From assembly GCA_934667475.1 (NCBI GenBank), contig CAKUMB010000016.1, positions 1-35,530 on the forward strand: 35,530 nt of DNA. Direction: 5' to 3'. Source of the stretch: an uncultured Muribaculaceae bacterium (GTDB lineage Bacteria > Bacteroidota > Bacteroidia > Bacteroidales > Muribaculaceae). A model generated the notes under the pieces. It searched no databases. It worked only from the letters and a program-made list of their open reading frames with translations, and had not been told where the DNA came from. This document shows, in pieces, positions 7,392-15,090 of the stretch; positions within the stretch are counted from its first letter, which is position 1; each line of letters opens with the position of its first letter. The position numbers and the translations under genes were made by a program.

Positions 7392-8811
7392 CGCCGCCTG
7401 CCTGCTGCTGACGGCTGCCTTTGGGGTTGTTATTGTTGTTGCCATTGTCGTTACGTGGTTTACGGTTGCGTGGGCGCTGCTCGCCGCCCTGCGGCTGGCG
7501 CTGCTTGTCGGCTCCCTGCTGGGGCTTGGGCCTGCGCTGCCGCTGCTGGGCAGGCGCTGCCCCACCCTCGCCTGCCTGCTGCTGGCGCTGGCGTCCGCCC
7601 GACGGACGGCCTTGTCGGTCGGGGCGCTGCTGGCGTCCCTCCTGCCCCTGCTGGCCGCGCTGGCCGGCAGAACGGCTTTTTTTCCTCTTCTTTTTGTCGA
7701 AGCGGCTGATGCTGTCCTGGCCAATGATGTCGCCAAACGCCTTTTGCTCGGCTTTGCGCTCATCGCCGTCGGGCAGAAGTTTGTCGGGCTTGACGCCATT
7801 TTTGTTGAGCGCCATCACCTCAAACACGCGCGCGGCCGACAGAGTGACCAGATTGGCGGGCACTTGCTTGTCGGTGGAATATGTGATTTCCTTCTTGAAG
7901 ATGTCGGTCTTGAAGTGGAAATAGGTGTTGTCTTTCGTTTCGAGCGTAACGTCGCGCGGAGGCATCTTCTTGGAAGCTTCGACATAGCTGTCGACCTCGA
8001 AATTGATGCAGCACTTCAGCTTGGCGCACTGTCCGGCCAGCTTCTGCGGGTTGAGCGAGATGTCTTGATAGCGGGCGGCGCTGGTGGCCACCGACACGAA
8101 ATTGGTCATCCAGCTGGCGCAGCACAGCGGGCGTCCGCACGGGCCGATGCCGCCAATGCGTCCGGCCTCCTGGCGCGCGCCTATCTGCTTCATTTCCACG
8201 CGTATTTTAAACACGTCGGCCAGCACCTTGATGAGTTGGCGGAAGTCGACGCGCTCGTCGGCAATGTAGTAGAAAATGGCCTTGTTGCCATCGCCCTGAT
8301 ACTCCACGTCGCCAATCTTCATTTTCAGGTGCAGGTCGGCGGCAATCTTGCGCGAGCGAATCATGGTGTCGACCTCCTTGGCCTTAGCCTCCTCGAATTT
8401 CTCGAGGTCGGAGGCTTTTGCCTTGCGGAACACACGCAGAATCTCGAAGTCGGGGCGCAAGTTGGCGCGCTTCATCTGCAGCTTCACCAGCCGCCCCATC
8501 ATCGACACGCGGCCAATGTCGTGGCCGGGGTTGGCCTCAACGGCCACCATGTCGCCCACACTAAGGGGCAGGTGGGCGCTGTTGCGGTAGAAGCCCTTGC
8601 GGGTGTTCTTGAAGTGCACCTCCACGATGTCGAAGTCGTTTTCGCCGCCTGGCACGTCGGCAAGCCAGTTGGTGGCGTGCAACTTGCAGCGAGGGTCGGA
8701 GTCGCAGCCGCTGGTGCAGCAGCCGCCCTTGCAGCCTACGCATCCGTCTTGGCCGGCCCCGTCGAGTCGCAGGGGTCGCTTATTGTCAGTGTTGTTGTTC
8801 TTTATGTTCAT
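7345..8811 (-). CDS. ricT: PSP1/RicT (YaaT) family protein with long basic disordered tail
   Basis: A 488-residue protein. After a Cys-rich N-terminus (C24, C27, C31, C32, C36, C42) comes the PSP1 domain (about 60-345) with the hallmark cysteines GPCGRPLCC (225-231) and QCAKLKCC (262-268). In Bacillus, RicT belongs to the RicA-RicF-RicT complex, which carries iron-sulfur clusters and works with RNase Y in mRNA processing. Here the gene begins 17 bases after the RNase Y gene, matching that partnership. From about residue 373 to the end is a low-complexity tail rich in Q, R, K, G and P, probably disordered and RNA-binding; this is an addition to the usual core. The family is certain; the role as an RNase Y adaptor in this organism is inferred. 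Confidence 0.9.
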   Translation of the reverse strand: MNIKNNNTDNKRPLRLDGAGQDGCVGCKGGCCTSGCDSDPRCKLHATNWLADVPGGENDFDIVEVHFKNTRKGFYRNSAHLPLSVGDMVAVEANPGHDIGRVSMMGRLVKLQMKRANLRPDFEILRVFRKAKASDLEKFEEAKAKEVDTMIRSRKIAADLHLKMKIGDVEYQGDGNKAIFYYIADERVDFRQLIKVLADVFKIRVEMKQIGARQEAGRIGGIGPCGRPLCCASWMTNFVSVATSAARYQDISLNPQKLAGQCAKLKCCINFEVDSYVEASKKMPPRDVTLETKDNTYFHFKTDIFKKEITYSTDKQVPANLVTLSAARVFEVMALNKNGVKPDKLLPDGDERKAEQKAFGDIIGQDSISRFDKKKRKKSRSAGQRGQQGQEGRQQRPDRQGRPSGGRQRQQQAGEGGAAPAQQRQRRPKPQQGADKQRQPQGGEQRPRNRKPRNDNGNNNNNPKGSRQQQAGGDGAARKQRPDKPQQQ

Positions 8812-8828
8812 CGTGCGAGCCTCCCGGA

Positions 8829-10370
8829 TTACTTGGCAAAGCTTACGGCGCGGGTTTCACGAATCACGGTGATGCGCACCTGTCCGGGATACGTCATCTC
8901 GTCTTGAATCTTCTGCGCAATCTCGTTGGAGAGCTTCTCGGTCTCGGCGTCGCTGATCTTGTCGGCGCCCACAATCACGCGCAGCTCGCGGCCGGCCTGA
9001 ATGGCGTAGGTCTTGACCACGCCGGGATAAGAGAGAGCCAGGCGCTCAAGGTCGTTGAGGCGCTTGATGTAGGCTTCCACCACCTCGCGGCGGGCACCGG
9101 GACGGGCGCCCGAAATGGCGTCGCACACTTGCACTATGGGGGCATACATGCTGGTGGCCTCCTGCTCGTCGTGGTGTGCACCGATGGCATTGCAGATGTC
9201 GGGTTTCTCCTTATACTTCTCGGCAAGCTTCATGCCCAGCAGTGCGTGCGGCAATTCGGGCTCGTCGTCGGGCACCTTGCCAATGTCGTGCAGCAGACCG
9301 GCGCGGCGGGCACGCTTGGGGTTGAGGCCCAGTTCGCTGGCCATGATGGCACAGAGGTTGGCCGTCTCGCGCGAGTGCTGCAGCAGGTTTTGGCCATAGC
9401 TTGAGCGGTATTTCATCTTGCCGATGAGGCGAATCAGCTCGGGGTGCAGGCCGTGGATGCCGAGGTCGATGGCGGTGCGCTTGCCCGTTTCAATCACCTC
9501 GTCTTCCACCTGCTTCTTCACCTTGGCCACCACCTCTTCGATGCGGGCGGGGTGGATGCGGCCGTCGGCCACCAGCTGGTGCAGAGCCAGGCGCGCGATT
9601 TCGCGGCGCACAGGGTCGAAGCCCGAAAGCACGATGGCCTCAGGGGTGTCGTCGACCACAATCTCGACGCCGGTGGCAGCCTCAAGGGCACGGATGTTGC
9701 GTCCCTCGCGGCCAATGATGCGGCCCTTGATTTCGTCGTTGTCGATGTGAAACACTGTCACGGCGTTTTCGATGGCCGTCTCGGTGGCCACACGCTGGAT
9801 GGTCTCCACCACTATGCGCTTGGCCTCCTTGTTGGCGGTGAGCTTGGCGTCGTCCATGATGTCGTTGATATATGACTGTGCGGCGGTCTTGGCCTCATCT
9901 TTGAGCGACTCCACCAGTTTCTCCTTGGCTTCCTCGGCCGAGAGGCCGCTCACGTGCTCCAGAGTGTCGCGCACGCTGGCCTCCATCTTGTCGATTTCTT
10001 TGCGGCGGTCTTCAATCACGCTCAACTGGTTGTCGAGGTTAAGCTTCATAGATTCGTTTTCGCTGCGCTTGCGCTGCACTTCCTGCTGCTGCTGGTTGAG
10101 TTGCAGCTCGCGCTGACGCAGCTTGGCCTCGCCCGACTGCACCTTGGCCAGGCGTGCGTTGGCCTGCTTCTCGCTTTCGCTCTTGATGGCCATGCCGGCC
10201 TCCTTGCCCTTGAGCACTTCGTTGTTTTTAAGCACCTCGGCTTCGAGCTTGGCCTTCTCGATGATGGTGTTGGCCTGCGACTTGGCGTTGCGCTTGGTGG
10301 CCGAGAGTGTCGCCACTATGCCTATCGACAGACAGGCGACAGCGATTAGCAAATAGATGATTATGTTCAT
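8829..10370 (-). CDS. rny: Ribonuclease Y
   Basis: 513 residues from the ATG ending at 10370; an upstream in-frame start would add 21 residues encoded by the 3' part of the spacer. Domains in order: an N-terminal membrane anchor (3-24, IIIYLLIAVACLSIGIVAT), a long coiled coil rich in Q, E, K and A (about 30-190), a KH RNA-binding domain with IIGREGRNIRALE, and an HD metal-dependent phosphodiesterase domain with LLHDIGK and GAHHDEQE. RNase Y is a membrane-tethered endonuclease that starts mRNA decay by cutting single-stranded RNA. The length is typical. It follows zapA and the 6S RNA and precedes ricT, its likely functional partner, by 17 bases. Confidence 0.97.
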   Translation of the reverse strand: MNIIIYLLIAVACLSIGIVATLSATKRNAKSQANTIIEKAKLEAEVLKNNEVLKGKEAGMAIKSESEKQANARLAKVQSGEAKLRQRELQLNQQQQEVQRKRSENESMKLNLDNQLSVIEDRRKEIDKMEASVRDTLEHVSGLSAEEAKEKLVESLKDEAKTAAQSYINDIMDDAKLTANKEAKRIVVETIQRVATETAIENAVTVFHIDNDEIKGRIIGREGRNIRALEAATGVEIVVDDTPEAIVLSGFDPVRREIARLALHQLVADGRIHPARIEEVVAKVKKQVEDEVIETGKRTAIDLGIHGLHPELIRLIGKMKYRSSYGQNLLQHSRETANLCAIMASELGLNPKRARRAGLLHDIGKVPDDEPELPHALLGMKLAEKYKEKPDICNAIGAHHDEQEATSMYAPIVQVCDAISGARPGARREVVEAYIKRLNDLERLALSYPGVVKTYAIQAGRELRVIVGADKISDAETEKLSNEIAQKIQDEMTYPGQVRITVIRETRAVSFAK

Positions 10371-10400
10371 TTCAAACTTGTAAAATAATTTATAGTAAAT

Positions 10401-10580
10401 AAAAAAAGCACTCCTCGAACCGCGGGGACGCAAGCGTGGTGTGGAATGGGCACATCCGGCAACGGTTGCAGCCGCCGCGCATCACACCACAGGCTGGTGT
10501 GGGCACGCGGTGCGGCCTTTAATGGTTGGCCGGAGGCCTCGCTTGGCCCAGGATTCAGGCAGTGCAGGAACCTTAATTTC
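10401..10580 (-). ncRNA. ssrS: 6S RNA
   Basis: Between zapA and rny the minus strand folds into one long interrupted hairpin. A closing stem GCACT/AGTGC (10561-10565 with 10408-10412) is followed inward by GAATCC/GGTTC, AAGCG/CGCTT, CCGGCCAAC/GTTGCCGG, GCCGC/GCGGC, and an apical CACACCA/TGGTGTG hairpin, with asymmetric bulges between the stems. The 3' end runs into seven U residues (10407-10401). A rod with a central bubble, about 180 bases, in the zapA neighbourhood as in Proteobacteria, fits 6S RNA, which binds and inhibits the housekeeping RNA polymerase. The ends are approximate. A covariance search would settle it. Confidence 0.8.
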
Positions 10581-10672
10581 TCTCTATGATTTTGTCAGTC
10601 TGCTTTATTGTTTTCTTCCTCAGTTTCAGCTTCAAAAAAAAATCGTTGGGTGCAGTGCGCGCGCACTGCGCA

Positions 10673-10966
10673 TCACATCTTCACCACTATTTCATCGAGT
10701 TTGCGCTCGAATTCCTTCAAATCGGCATCAACGGCAACATTCTGCTCGTGGGCATGGATGTAGAGCCTTGCAAACTGGAATGCTACTCTGGCCATAACCT
10801 CTTCTTGCGAAGCAGTGTTGCGGAACAATGGCATCCACTTGTTCCACAAGGCGTTGACGAGCTTCTCGGCATTGCGGTATTCCTGCTCGTCGGCTTTGCT
10901 CACGCTCACGGGTATCTGCTTGATGTTGGCCAGTGAGACCCAGATGTTTATTTTGTCGTCGTCCAT
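10673..10966 (-). CDS. zapA: Cell division protein ZapA
   Basis: A 97-residue protein of ZapA type: an N-terminal beta-rich head (KINIWVSLANIKQIPVSVSK) followed by a long helix (about 30-95) that forms the dimer coiled coil, with EEVMARVAFQFARLYIH as the typical middle. ZapA bundles FtsZ filaments at the division ring. The gene follows the small coiled-coil gene by 50 bases and precedes the 6S RNA. Length and layout match the family, although sequence identity in ZapA is always low. Confidence 0.88.
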   Translation of the reverse strand: MDDDKINIWVSLANIKQIPVSVSKADEQEYRNAEKLVNALWNKWMPLFRNTASQEEVMARVAFQFARLYIHAHEQNVAVDADLKEFERKLDEIVVKM

Positions 10967-11016
10967 CGTTAAGAGTTACGTTGCCATATTGATTGCTGCG
11001 CATTGCGGCTGCACGA

Positions 11017-11313
11017 CTAATTGTCGCTGAGCTGTACAATGCACTTGTCGATGTCCCGCACCAGTTTTGAAATGATGGCTTTGCTCTCGGCAAGCGACTT
11101 GGCGTCGGGCACAATGGTGCGCGCCATTTTCAAATAGTCGTTGTCGGCTCGCAGACGGTCGTTGTCGCGCTGCAGACGGTCGTTGTCGGCCCGCAGGCGT
11201 ACAGCCTCGTCGTCCAATTCGGCTTTCTCTTGCAGCAGCGCATAATACTTTTCAAGCAAAACTTGTGTTTTGCCGGTGATGCGAGCCAGAGTGTCGTGTA
11301 GTTCGGAAGCCAT
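11017..11313 (-). CDS. Small coiled-coil protein, likely ZapA partner
   Basis: A 98-residue soluble protein that is nearly all coiled coil: residues 15-62 run in heptads, with a near-repeated RLRADNDRLQRDNDRLRADN. No catalytic motif is seen. It is the first gene of the zapA transcript. A short coiled-coil gene before zapA is, as I remember, common in Bacteroidales, where it is often left unnamed or likened to ZapB. A structural role in the division ring is inferred from the neighbour only. Confidence 0.8.
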   Translation of the reverse strand: MASELHDTLARITGKTQVLLEKYYALLQEKAELDDEAVRLRADNDRLQRDNDRLRADNDYLKMARTIVPDAKSLAESKAIISKLVRDIDKCIVQLSDN

Positions 11314-11330
11314 ATCACTTCAAATTTTTA

Positions 11331-11362
11331 CAAAAGTAATAAAAAAATTATAGATTATTCAA
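11331..11362 (-). promoter_or_regulatory. Promoter of the coiled-coil/zapA transcript
   Basis: On the minus strand, TACTTTTG (11338-11331) fits the Bacteroidetes -7 consensus TAnnTTTG, with TTG of the -33 element at 11362-11360 about 21 bases upstream. It lies 18 bases before the start codon at 11313. Confidence 0.65.
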
Positions 11363-11489
11363 GTGCGGCGCAAAAATATGGCCACGATTTGCGATGTTTT
11401 TTCATCGGTTTTCGCAAAAAAGCGCGGCGGGGAGTAAAAATGGTAATTAAAAACGGATTGGCGATAGCCATGGTAACGGCAAATGTGAC

Positions 11490-11497
11490 TAATTTTG
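11490..11497 (+). promoter_or_regulatory. -7 element of the AraC-type regulator gene
   Basis: TAATTTTG matches TAnnTTTG, 32 bases ahead of the start codon at 11530. No -33 element with the usual spacing is clear, so this promoter may need an activator. The rest of 11314-11489 has no supported gene. Confidence 0.55.
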
Positions 11498-11529
11498 CAC
11501 TGTAACGAAAACTACAAGCAACACACACT

Positions 11530-12435
11530 ATGGCAAAAGACTACATAACCACTTGCGACAGCATATGCGACTACAATACCGCATTTGCCGAGGAGACCCT
11601 GAACCCGCTGGTGACGGTGGTGGACTTCAGCAAAATGGTGGGCAAGAGCGTGCCGGGCAAGAAGACCTACGGATTCTATCTGGTGATGCTCAAGGACACC
11701 AAGTGCGCCGACATTCTGTATGGGCGCAACATGTATGACTTCCAGGAGGGCACGCTGCTGTTTCTGGCACCGGGGCAGGTGCTGGACATAAAGCAGCCGC
11801 CTGTGCACGTTGAGCCAAAGGGATTTGCACTGGCTTTCCACCCCGACCTGCTGCGCGGCACGCAGCTGGGGCGCAACATTCACGACTACAACTTTTTCTC
11901 CTACGATGTGCATGAGGCGCTTCACATATCGCAGCAGGAGCGCAACATAGTCACCGAGTGCCTCGCAAACATAAAGCAAGAGTTGCAGCACGCCATTGAC
12001 AAGCACAGCCGCCAACTGATAGTGAGCAACATTGAGCTGCTGCTGAACTACTGCGTGCGTTTCTACGACCGCCAGTTCATTACGCGCGAGCGGGTTAACG
12101 CCGATGTGATAACGCAGCTTGAGCGGCTGGTGCACGACTACTATCGCAATGGCGCCCCCGAGCTGCACGGGATGCTCACTGTGGCACAATGTGCGCAGGA
12201 GCTGCATCTGTCGGCCAACTACTTTGGCGACTTGGTGAAGAAGGAGACCGGGAAATCGGCGCTGGAGTTTATACAAAGCCACGTGATAAGCCTTGCCAAG
12301 GAGCGGATTTTCGACACTTCGAAGAGCATTAGCGAGATTGCCTATGGGCTGGGCTTCAACTATCCGCAGCACTTCACCCGCTTTTTCAAGACACACGTGG
12401 GCATGACACCCAACCAGTATCGGTCACAGTCTTAG
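11530..12435 (+). CDS. AraC family transcriptional regulator
   Basis: A 301-residue protein. The N-terminal half (about 1-190) is a cupin-like sensing domain (FQEGTLLFLAPGQVLDI is the typical barrel segment), and the C-terminal 100 residues form the double helix-turn-helix of AraC/XylS regulators: LTVAQCAQELHLSANYFGDLVKKETG for the first, and SISEIAYGLGFNYPQHFTRFFKTHVGMTPNQYR for the second, which ends in the family signature. It is a lone plus-strand gene, divergent from zapA and convergent with the GtrA gene. The target genes and ligand are not visible. Confidence 0.92.
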   Translation: MAKDYITTCDSICDYNTAFAEETLNPLVTVVDFSKMVGKSVPGKKTYGFYLVMLKDTKCADILYGRNMYDFQEGTLLFLAPGQVLDIKQPPVHVEPKGFALAFHPDLLRGTQLGRNIHDYNFFSYDVHEALHISQQERNIVTECLANIKQELQHAIDKHSRQLIVSNIELLLNYCVRFYDRQFITRERVNADVITQLERLVHDYYRNGAPELHGMLTVAQCAQELHLSANYFGDLVKKETGKSALEFIQSHVISLAKERIFDTSKSISEIAYGLGFNYPQHFTRFFKTHVGMTPNQYRSQS

Positions 12436-12458
12436 CAGCTGTTGATGATAATGGCCGG

Positions 12459-12902
12459 TTAGTCGGCTTTAAAGGTGACCATGCGGTTGTAGACGTAGTT
12501 GGCAATGGTGTAGACGGCCATGGCAATGAGCATGACTATGTTCTGGCCGGGCTTCTTCATGGGAAGCCAGTCCACTTGCATGTTTTTCATGCCCACGCCC
12601 TCGAGCAGCACCCAGCTGACCACAAGCTGCAGGCCAAGGCACAGCAGGAAGCCCACCACAAACAGCGTGGCCTCGCGCCTGAGGTTGCGCTTTGTGTGAA
12701 ACACCCAGTTGCGGTTCCACACAAAACTGTTGACCACGCCCAGCACATAGCCCACCACATTTGAAATGCCATAGGACAAGCCGAGGCATGTGTTCAGCAA
12801 ATAGAACACCACCAGAGTTATGAGTGTGTTGCTTGCGCCTATCACACCATACTTTAGCAGCTGAATGCCAGTGGTGCGTGCTTTGCCTTTATCTATGTTC
12901 AT
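12459..12902 (-). CDS. GtrA family membrane protein
   Basis: A 147-residue protein with four predicted membrane helices (about 15-36, 42-62, 79-100, 120-140) and the family's core YGVIGASNTLITLVVFYLLN and SFVWNRNWVFHTK (tryptophan-rich loop between helices 2 and 3). GtrA proteins are thought to flip or hand over undecaprenyl-linked sugars for glycosylation of surface polysaccharides; the exact substrate is unknown. It follows the TRIC-type gene by 42 bases, so the two may be co-transcribed. Confidence 0.88.
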   Translation of the reverse strand: MNIDKGKARTTGIQLLKYGVIGASNTLITLVVFYLLNTCLGLSYGISNVVGYVLGVVNSFVWNRNWVFHTKRNLRREATLFVVGFLLCLGLQLVVSWVLLEGVGMKNMQVDWLPMKKPGQNIVMLIAMAVYTIANYVYNRMVTFKAD

Positions 12903-12944
12903 AGTGTTGCAGTCTTATTTCGCAATTCTTTTTCCACTACCACA

Positions 12945-13559
12945 TCAGTCCTGCATTATGGGGAACGACCAGTTGTGGCGCACGGCCAAGTAGCGCAGCA
13001 CTATCACAAGCACGGCGCAAGCCATCTGCTGCGCAATGCTGGTGCCGCCCAGCAGGCCTATCACCCAGTAGAGTATGCCGCCGGCAATGCATGCCGTGGC
13101 ATAAATCTCTTTTCGGAACACCAGCGGCTCCTCGTTGATGAAGATGTCGCGCAGCACGCCGCCCATGGCACCGGTGATGGTGCCCATGATGAGCGCCACC
13201 CACATGGGGTAGCCCATCATCAGGGTTTTGTAGATGCCCACGTCCACAAACAGCGCCAGGCCGAATGCGTCGAATATGTAGAATGTGCCTTCGAGCTTGA
13301 CCAGATATTTGCGGAAGGCTATCACCACCACAAGGCCGGCCACCGTGGCTATGGCATACCAGGGATTGAGCATCCAAAACGGGTTGATGCCCAGAAACAC
13401 ATCGCGCATGGTGCCGCCGCCTATGGCCGTGATAAAGCCTATGGAATAGGCTCCAAACCAGTCAAATTTCTTAACCGCGGCCAGGCGTATGCCGCTGATG
13501 GCATAGAACAGCGTGGCCACAATCTCGAGTACAAACTCAAAGGTATCCATTACTTCCAT
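12945..13559 (-). CDS. Trimeric intracellular cation (TRIC) channel family protein
   Basis: A 204-residue membrane protein with about seven helices arranged as two inverted repeats, each with the UPF0126 signature: GGGTMRDVF near residues 47-55 and GGVLRDIF near 133-140. These belong to the TRIC fold, and bacterial members such as YadS homologues conduct cations or, in some reports, amino acids such as glycine. The length fits. It precedes the GtrA gene on the same strand. Confidence 0.9.
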   Translation of the reverse strand: MEVMDTFEFVLEIVATLFYAISGIRLAAVKKFDWFGAYSIGFITAIGGGTMRDVFLGINPFWMLNPWYAIATVAGLVVVIAFRKYLVKLEGTFYIFDAFGLALFVDVGIYKTLMMGYPMWVALIMGTITGAMGGVLRDIFINEEPLVFRKEIYATACIAGGILYWVIGLLGGTSIAQQMACAVLVIVLRYLAVRHNWSFPIMQD

Positions 13560-13611
13560 ATAGCTGGAATGATATAGTAGCTTTTAAAATTATTTTTGTT
13601 TATTGTCGGTG

Positions 13612-13619
13612 CAAAGATA
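13612..13619 (-). promoter_or_regulatory. -7 element of the TRIC-type gene
   Basis: The minus strand reads TATCTTTG, matching TAnnTTTG, 52 bases before the start codon at 13559. No well-spaced -33 element was found. Confidence 0.5.
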
Positions 13620-13658
13620 CAATAAAATATTGACAAACCGCCCACCCTGGGGGCCTCA

Positions 13659-14594
13659 TCAGAATGGCTTGCGGTATTTGTCGCTGGGGTCGTCGTCGAT
13701 GATGCTGAGGTAGCTGGCATAGCGCGACTGGCTGATTAGGCTCTGCTCCACTGCCTCGCGCACTGCGCAGTGGGGCTCGTGGGTGTGGGTGCAGTTGCCA
13801 TAGCGGCAGCCCTCGGAATACTTGAATATCTCGGGGAAGTAGTGAGCCACCTGCGCACGCTCGAAGTCGATGGTACCGAACCCCTTCACTCCGGGGGTGT
13901 CGATGAGGCATCCGCCGCCTGGCAAGTCGAGCATCTCGCTGAACGTGGTGGTGTGCATGCCTGTGTGGTGCGACTGCGACACGTCGCCCACCCTAAGCCC
14001 TGCGTCGGGCACAAGGGCGTTGATTATCGACGTTTTGCCCACACCCGAGTTACCCGAGAGCAGTGTGGTCTTGCCCGCCACGGCCTGGCGCAGGGCATCC
14101 ATGCCCTGGCCCGTGAGGGTGGATGTGGGCAGCACGGTGTAGCCTATTGAGCGGTAGAGGTAGGCAAAGGCGCTGAGCAGCTCGGCGTCGTCGGGGGCAG
14201 AAAGCAGGTCAACCTTGTTGACCACAAGCAACGCAGGCACCGAGTAGGCCATGGCAGTGGCCAGAAAGCGGTCGATGAAGGTGGTGTTGGTCACGGGGTT
14301 GGCCAGCGTCACCACCAGGGCGGCCTGGTCGAGGTTGGCGGCAATTATCTGGAATTCCTTGCTCAGATTGCTGGCGCGGCGAATTATGTAGTTGCGCCGC
14401 TCGGCAATGCCAGTGATAAAGGCGGTGCCGTCGGGTTTGGGGTCGAGCATCACGGTGTCGCCCACCGCCACGGGATTGGTGCAGCGGTAGCCCTTGAGGC
14501 GCAGATTGCCCTTGATTTTGCAATTCACAGTGCGGCCGCCGTCGAGTCGCACCTCATACCAGCTGCCAGTGTTTCTTATTACTAGTCCTTCCAT
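13659..14594 (-). CDS. rsgA: Ribosome small subunit-dependent GTPase RsgA
   Basis: The ATG ending at 14594 gives 311 residues; a TTG four codons upstream overlaps the promoter and is unlikely. The circularly permuted GTPase order is clear: NKVD (G4, 126-129), then GNSGVGKT (G1, 181-188), then DTPG (G3, 232-235). An N-terminal OB-fold (1-70) precedes the GTPase domain and a C-terminal zinc site (C263, C268, H270, C276 in the pattern C-x4-C-x-H-x5-C) follows. RsgA checks late maturation of the 30S ribosomal subunit. It is transcribed away from the small winged-helix gene. Confidence 0.96.
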   Translation of the reverse strand: MEGLVIRNTGSWYEVRLDGGRTVNCKIKGNLRLKGYRCTNPVAVGDTVMLDPKPDGTAFITGIAERRNYIIRRASNLSKEFQIIAANLDQAALVVTLANPVTNTTFIDRFLATAMAYSVPALLVVNKVDLLSAPDDAELLSAFAYLYRSIGYTVLPTSTLTGQGMDALRQAVAGKTTLLSGNSGVGKTSIINALVPDAGLRVGDVSQSHHTGMHTTTFSEMLDLPGGGCLIDTPGVKGFGTIDFERAQVAHYFPEIFKYSEGCRYGNCTHTHEPHCAVREAVEQSLISQSRYASYLSIIDDDPSDKYRKPF

Positions 14595-14603
14595 ACTTGG
14601 CTG

Positions 14604-14634
14604 CAAATATAGCGCAAAAAGGCGTTACGGCAAA
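14604..14634 (-). promoter_or_regulatory. rsgA promoter
   Basis: On the minus strand, TTTG (14634-14631), exactly 19 bases, then TATATTTG (14611-14604). This is a consensus Bacteroidetes promoter. The start codon is only 9 bases beyond the -7 box, so the transcript would have almost no leader. Confidence 0.75.
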
Positions 14635-14670
14635 GAAAAGCCGCAAGCCGGCAACAAAATGGGCTGGGAT

Positions 14671-14701
14671 TTTGTGGTTTAGCGATAAATGGATAACTTT
14701 G
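14671..14701 (+). promoter_or_regulatory. Promoter of the small winged-helix gene
   Basis: TTTG (14671-14674), 19 bases, TAACTTTG (14694-14701). It is divergent from the rsgA promoter and supports the downstream start codon at 14743. Confidence 0.75.
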
Positions 14702-14742
14702 CACTGATTTTTTTAGATTATTTGTTTAAAATTTTGAGTTTT

Positions 14743-14952
14743 ATGAACGTAGAAACTATTGGACTATGGGCGGGCGCCGTATGGAATGCGCTCAACGATG
14801 CCCAAGGCACACTCAGCGTTAAGGGTCTGCGCAAGGCCACAAAACTGAAAGAGAAAGAAATCTTTGCCGCTATAGGCTGGCTGGCCCGCGAGGGTAAAAT
14901 CAGCGTAGAATCTGACCAAGCCGAGAAAGAGGTGGAGGTGACTCTGCTCTAA
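14743..14952 (+). CDS. Small winged helix-turn-helix protein (DUF2582-like)
   Basis: 69 residues from the ATG at 14743; a longer frame starting at 14689 would include the promoter and is rejected. The whole protein is one winged-helix domain: MNVETIGLWAGAVWNAL (helix 1), LSVKGLRKATKLKEKEIFAAIGWLAREG (recognition region) and KISVESDQ...VEVTLL (wing). It resembles DUF2582, a common small Bacteroidetes family of unknown target. It stands alone and ends before the bidirectional terminator. Confidence 0.82.
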   Translation: MNVETIGLWAGAVWNALNDAQGTLSVKGLRKATKLKEKEIFAAIGWLAREGKISVESDQAEKEVEVTLL

Positions 14953-15013
14953 TCCACACATCCGGCGGCTGTAGGCCCACGGCCCGCTCCGCCGAACGAC
15001 GACGATATTACCG

Positions 15014-15058
15014 AAAAAAAGTATAGCCCGGAAAGTGAATCCGGGCTATACTTTTTTT
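15014..15058. terminator. Strong bidirectional terminator
   Basis: Perfect 19-base arms with an A run on one side and a T run on the other: seven A residues, GTATAGCCCGGA, a 7-base loop (15033-15039), the reverse complement, and seven T residues. It serves the winged-helix gene on the plus strand and the riboswitch-led secreted-protein run on the minus strand. Confidence 0.92.
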
Positions 15059-15090
15059 GTGTGAGTAGGTGCGGTCCAACGCCACAACCT

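Noticed and set aside
7392..7799. Upstream extension of the gldH frame
   Set aside because: It is the out-of-frame reading of ricT's low-complexity tail; the lipoprotein signal sits at the proposed shorter start.
6287..8907. Long plus-strand frames opposite HAD, gldH and ricT (including a 542-residue one)
   Set aside because: High-GC complements of well-supported minus-strand genes; no recognisable domains.
10441..10936. Plus-strand frames across the 6S RNA and zapA
   Set aside because: The RNA's pairing and zapA's clear family match explain this stretch.
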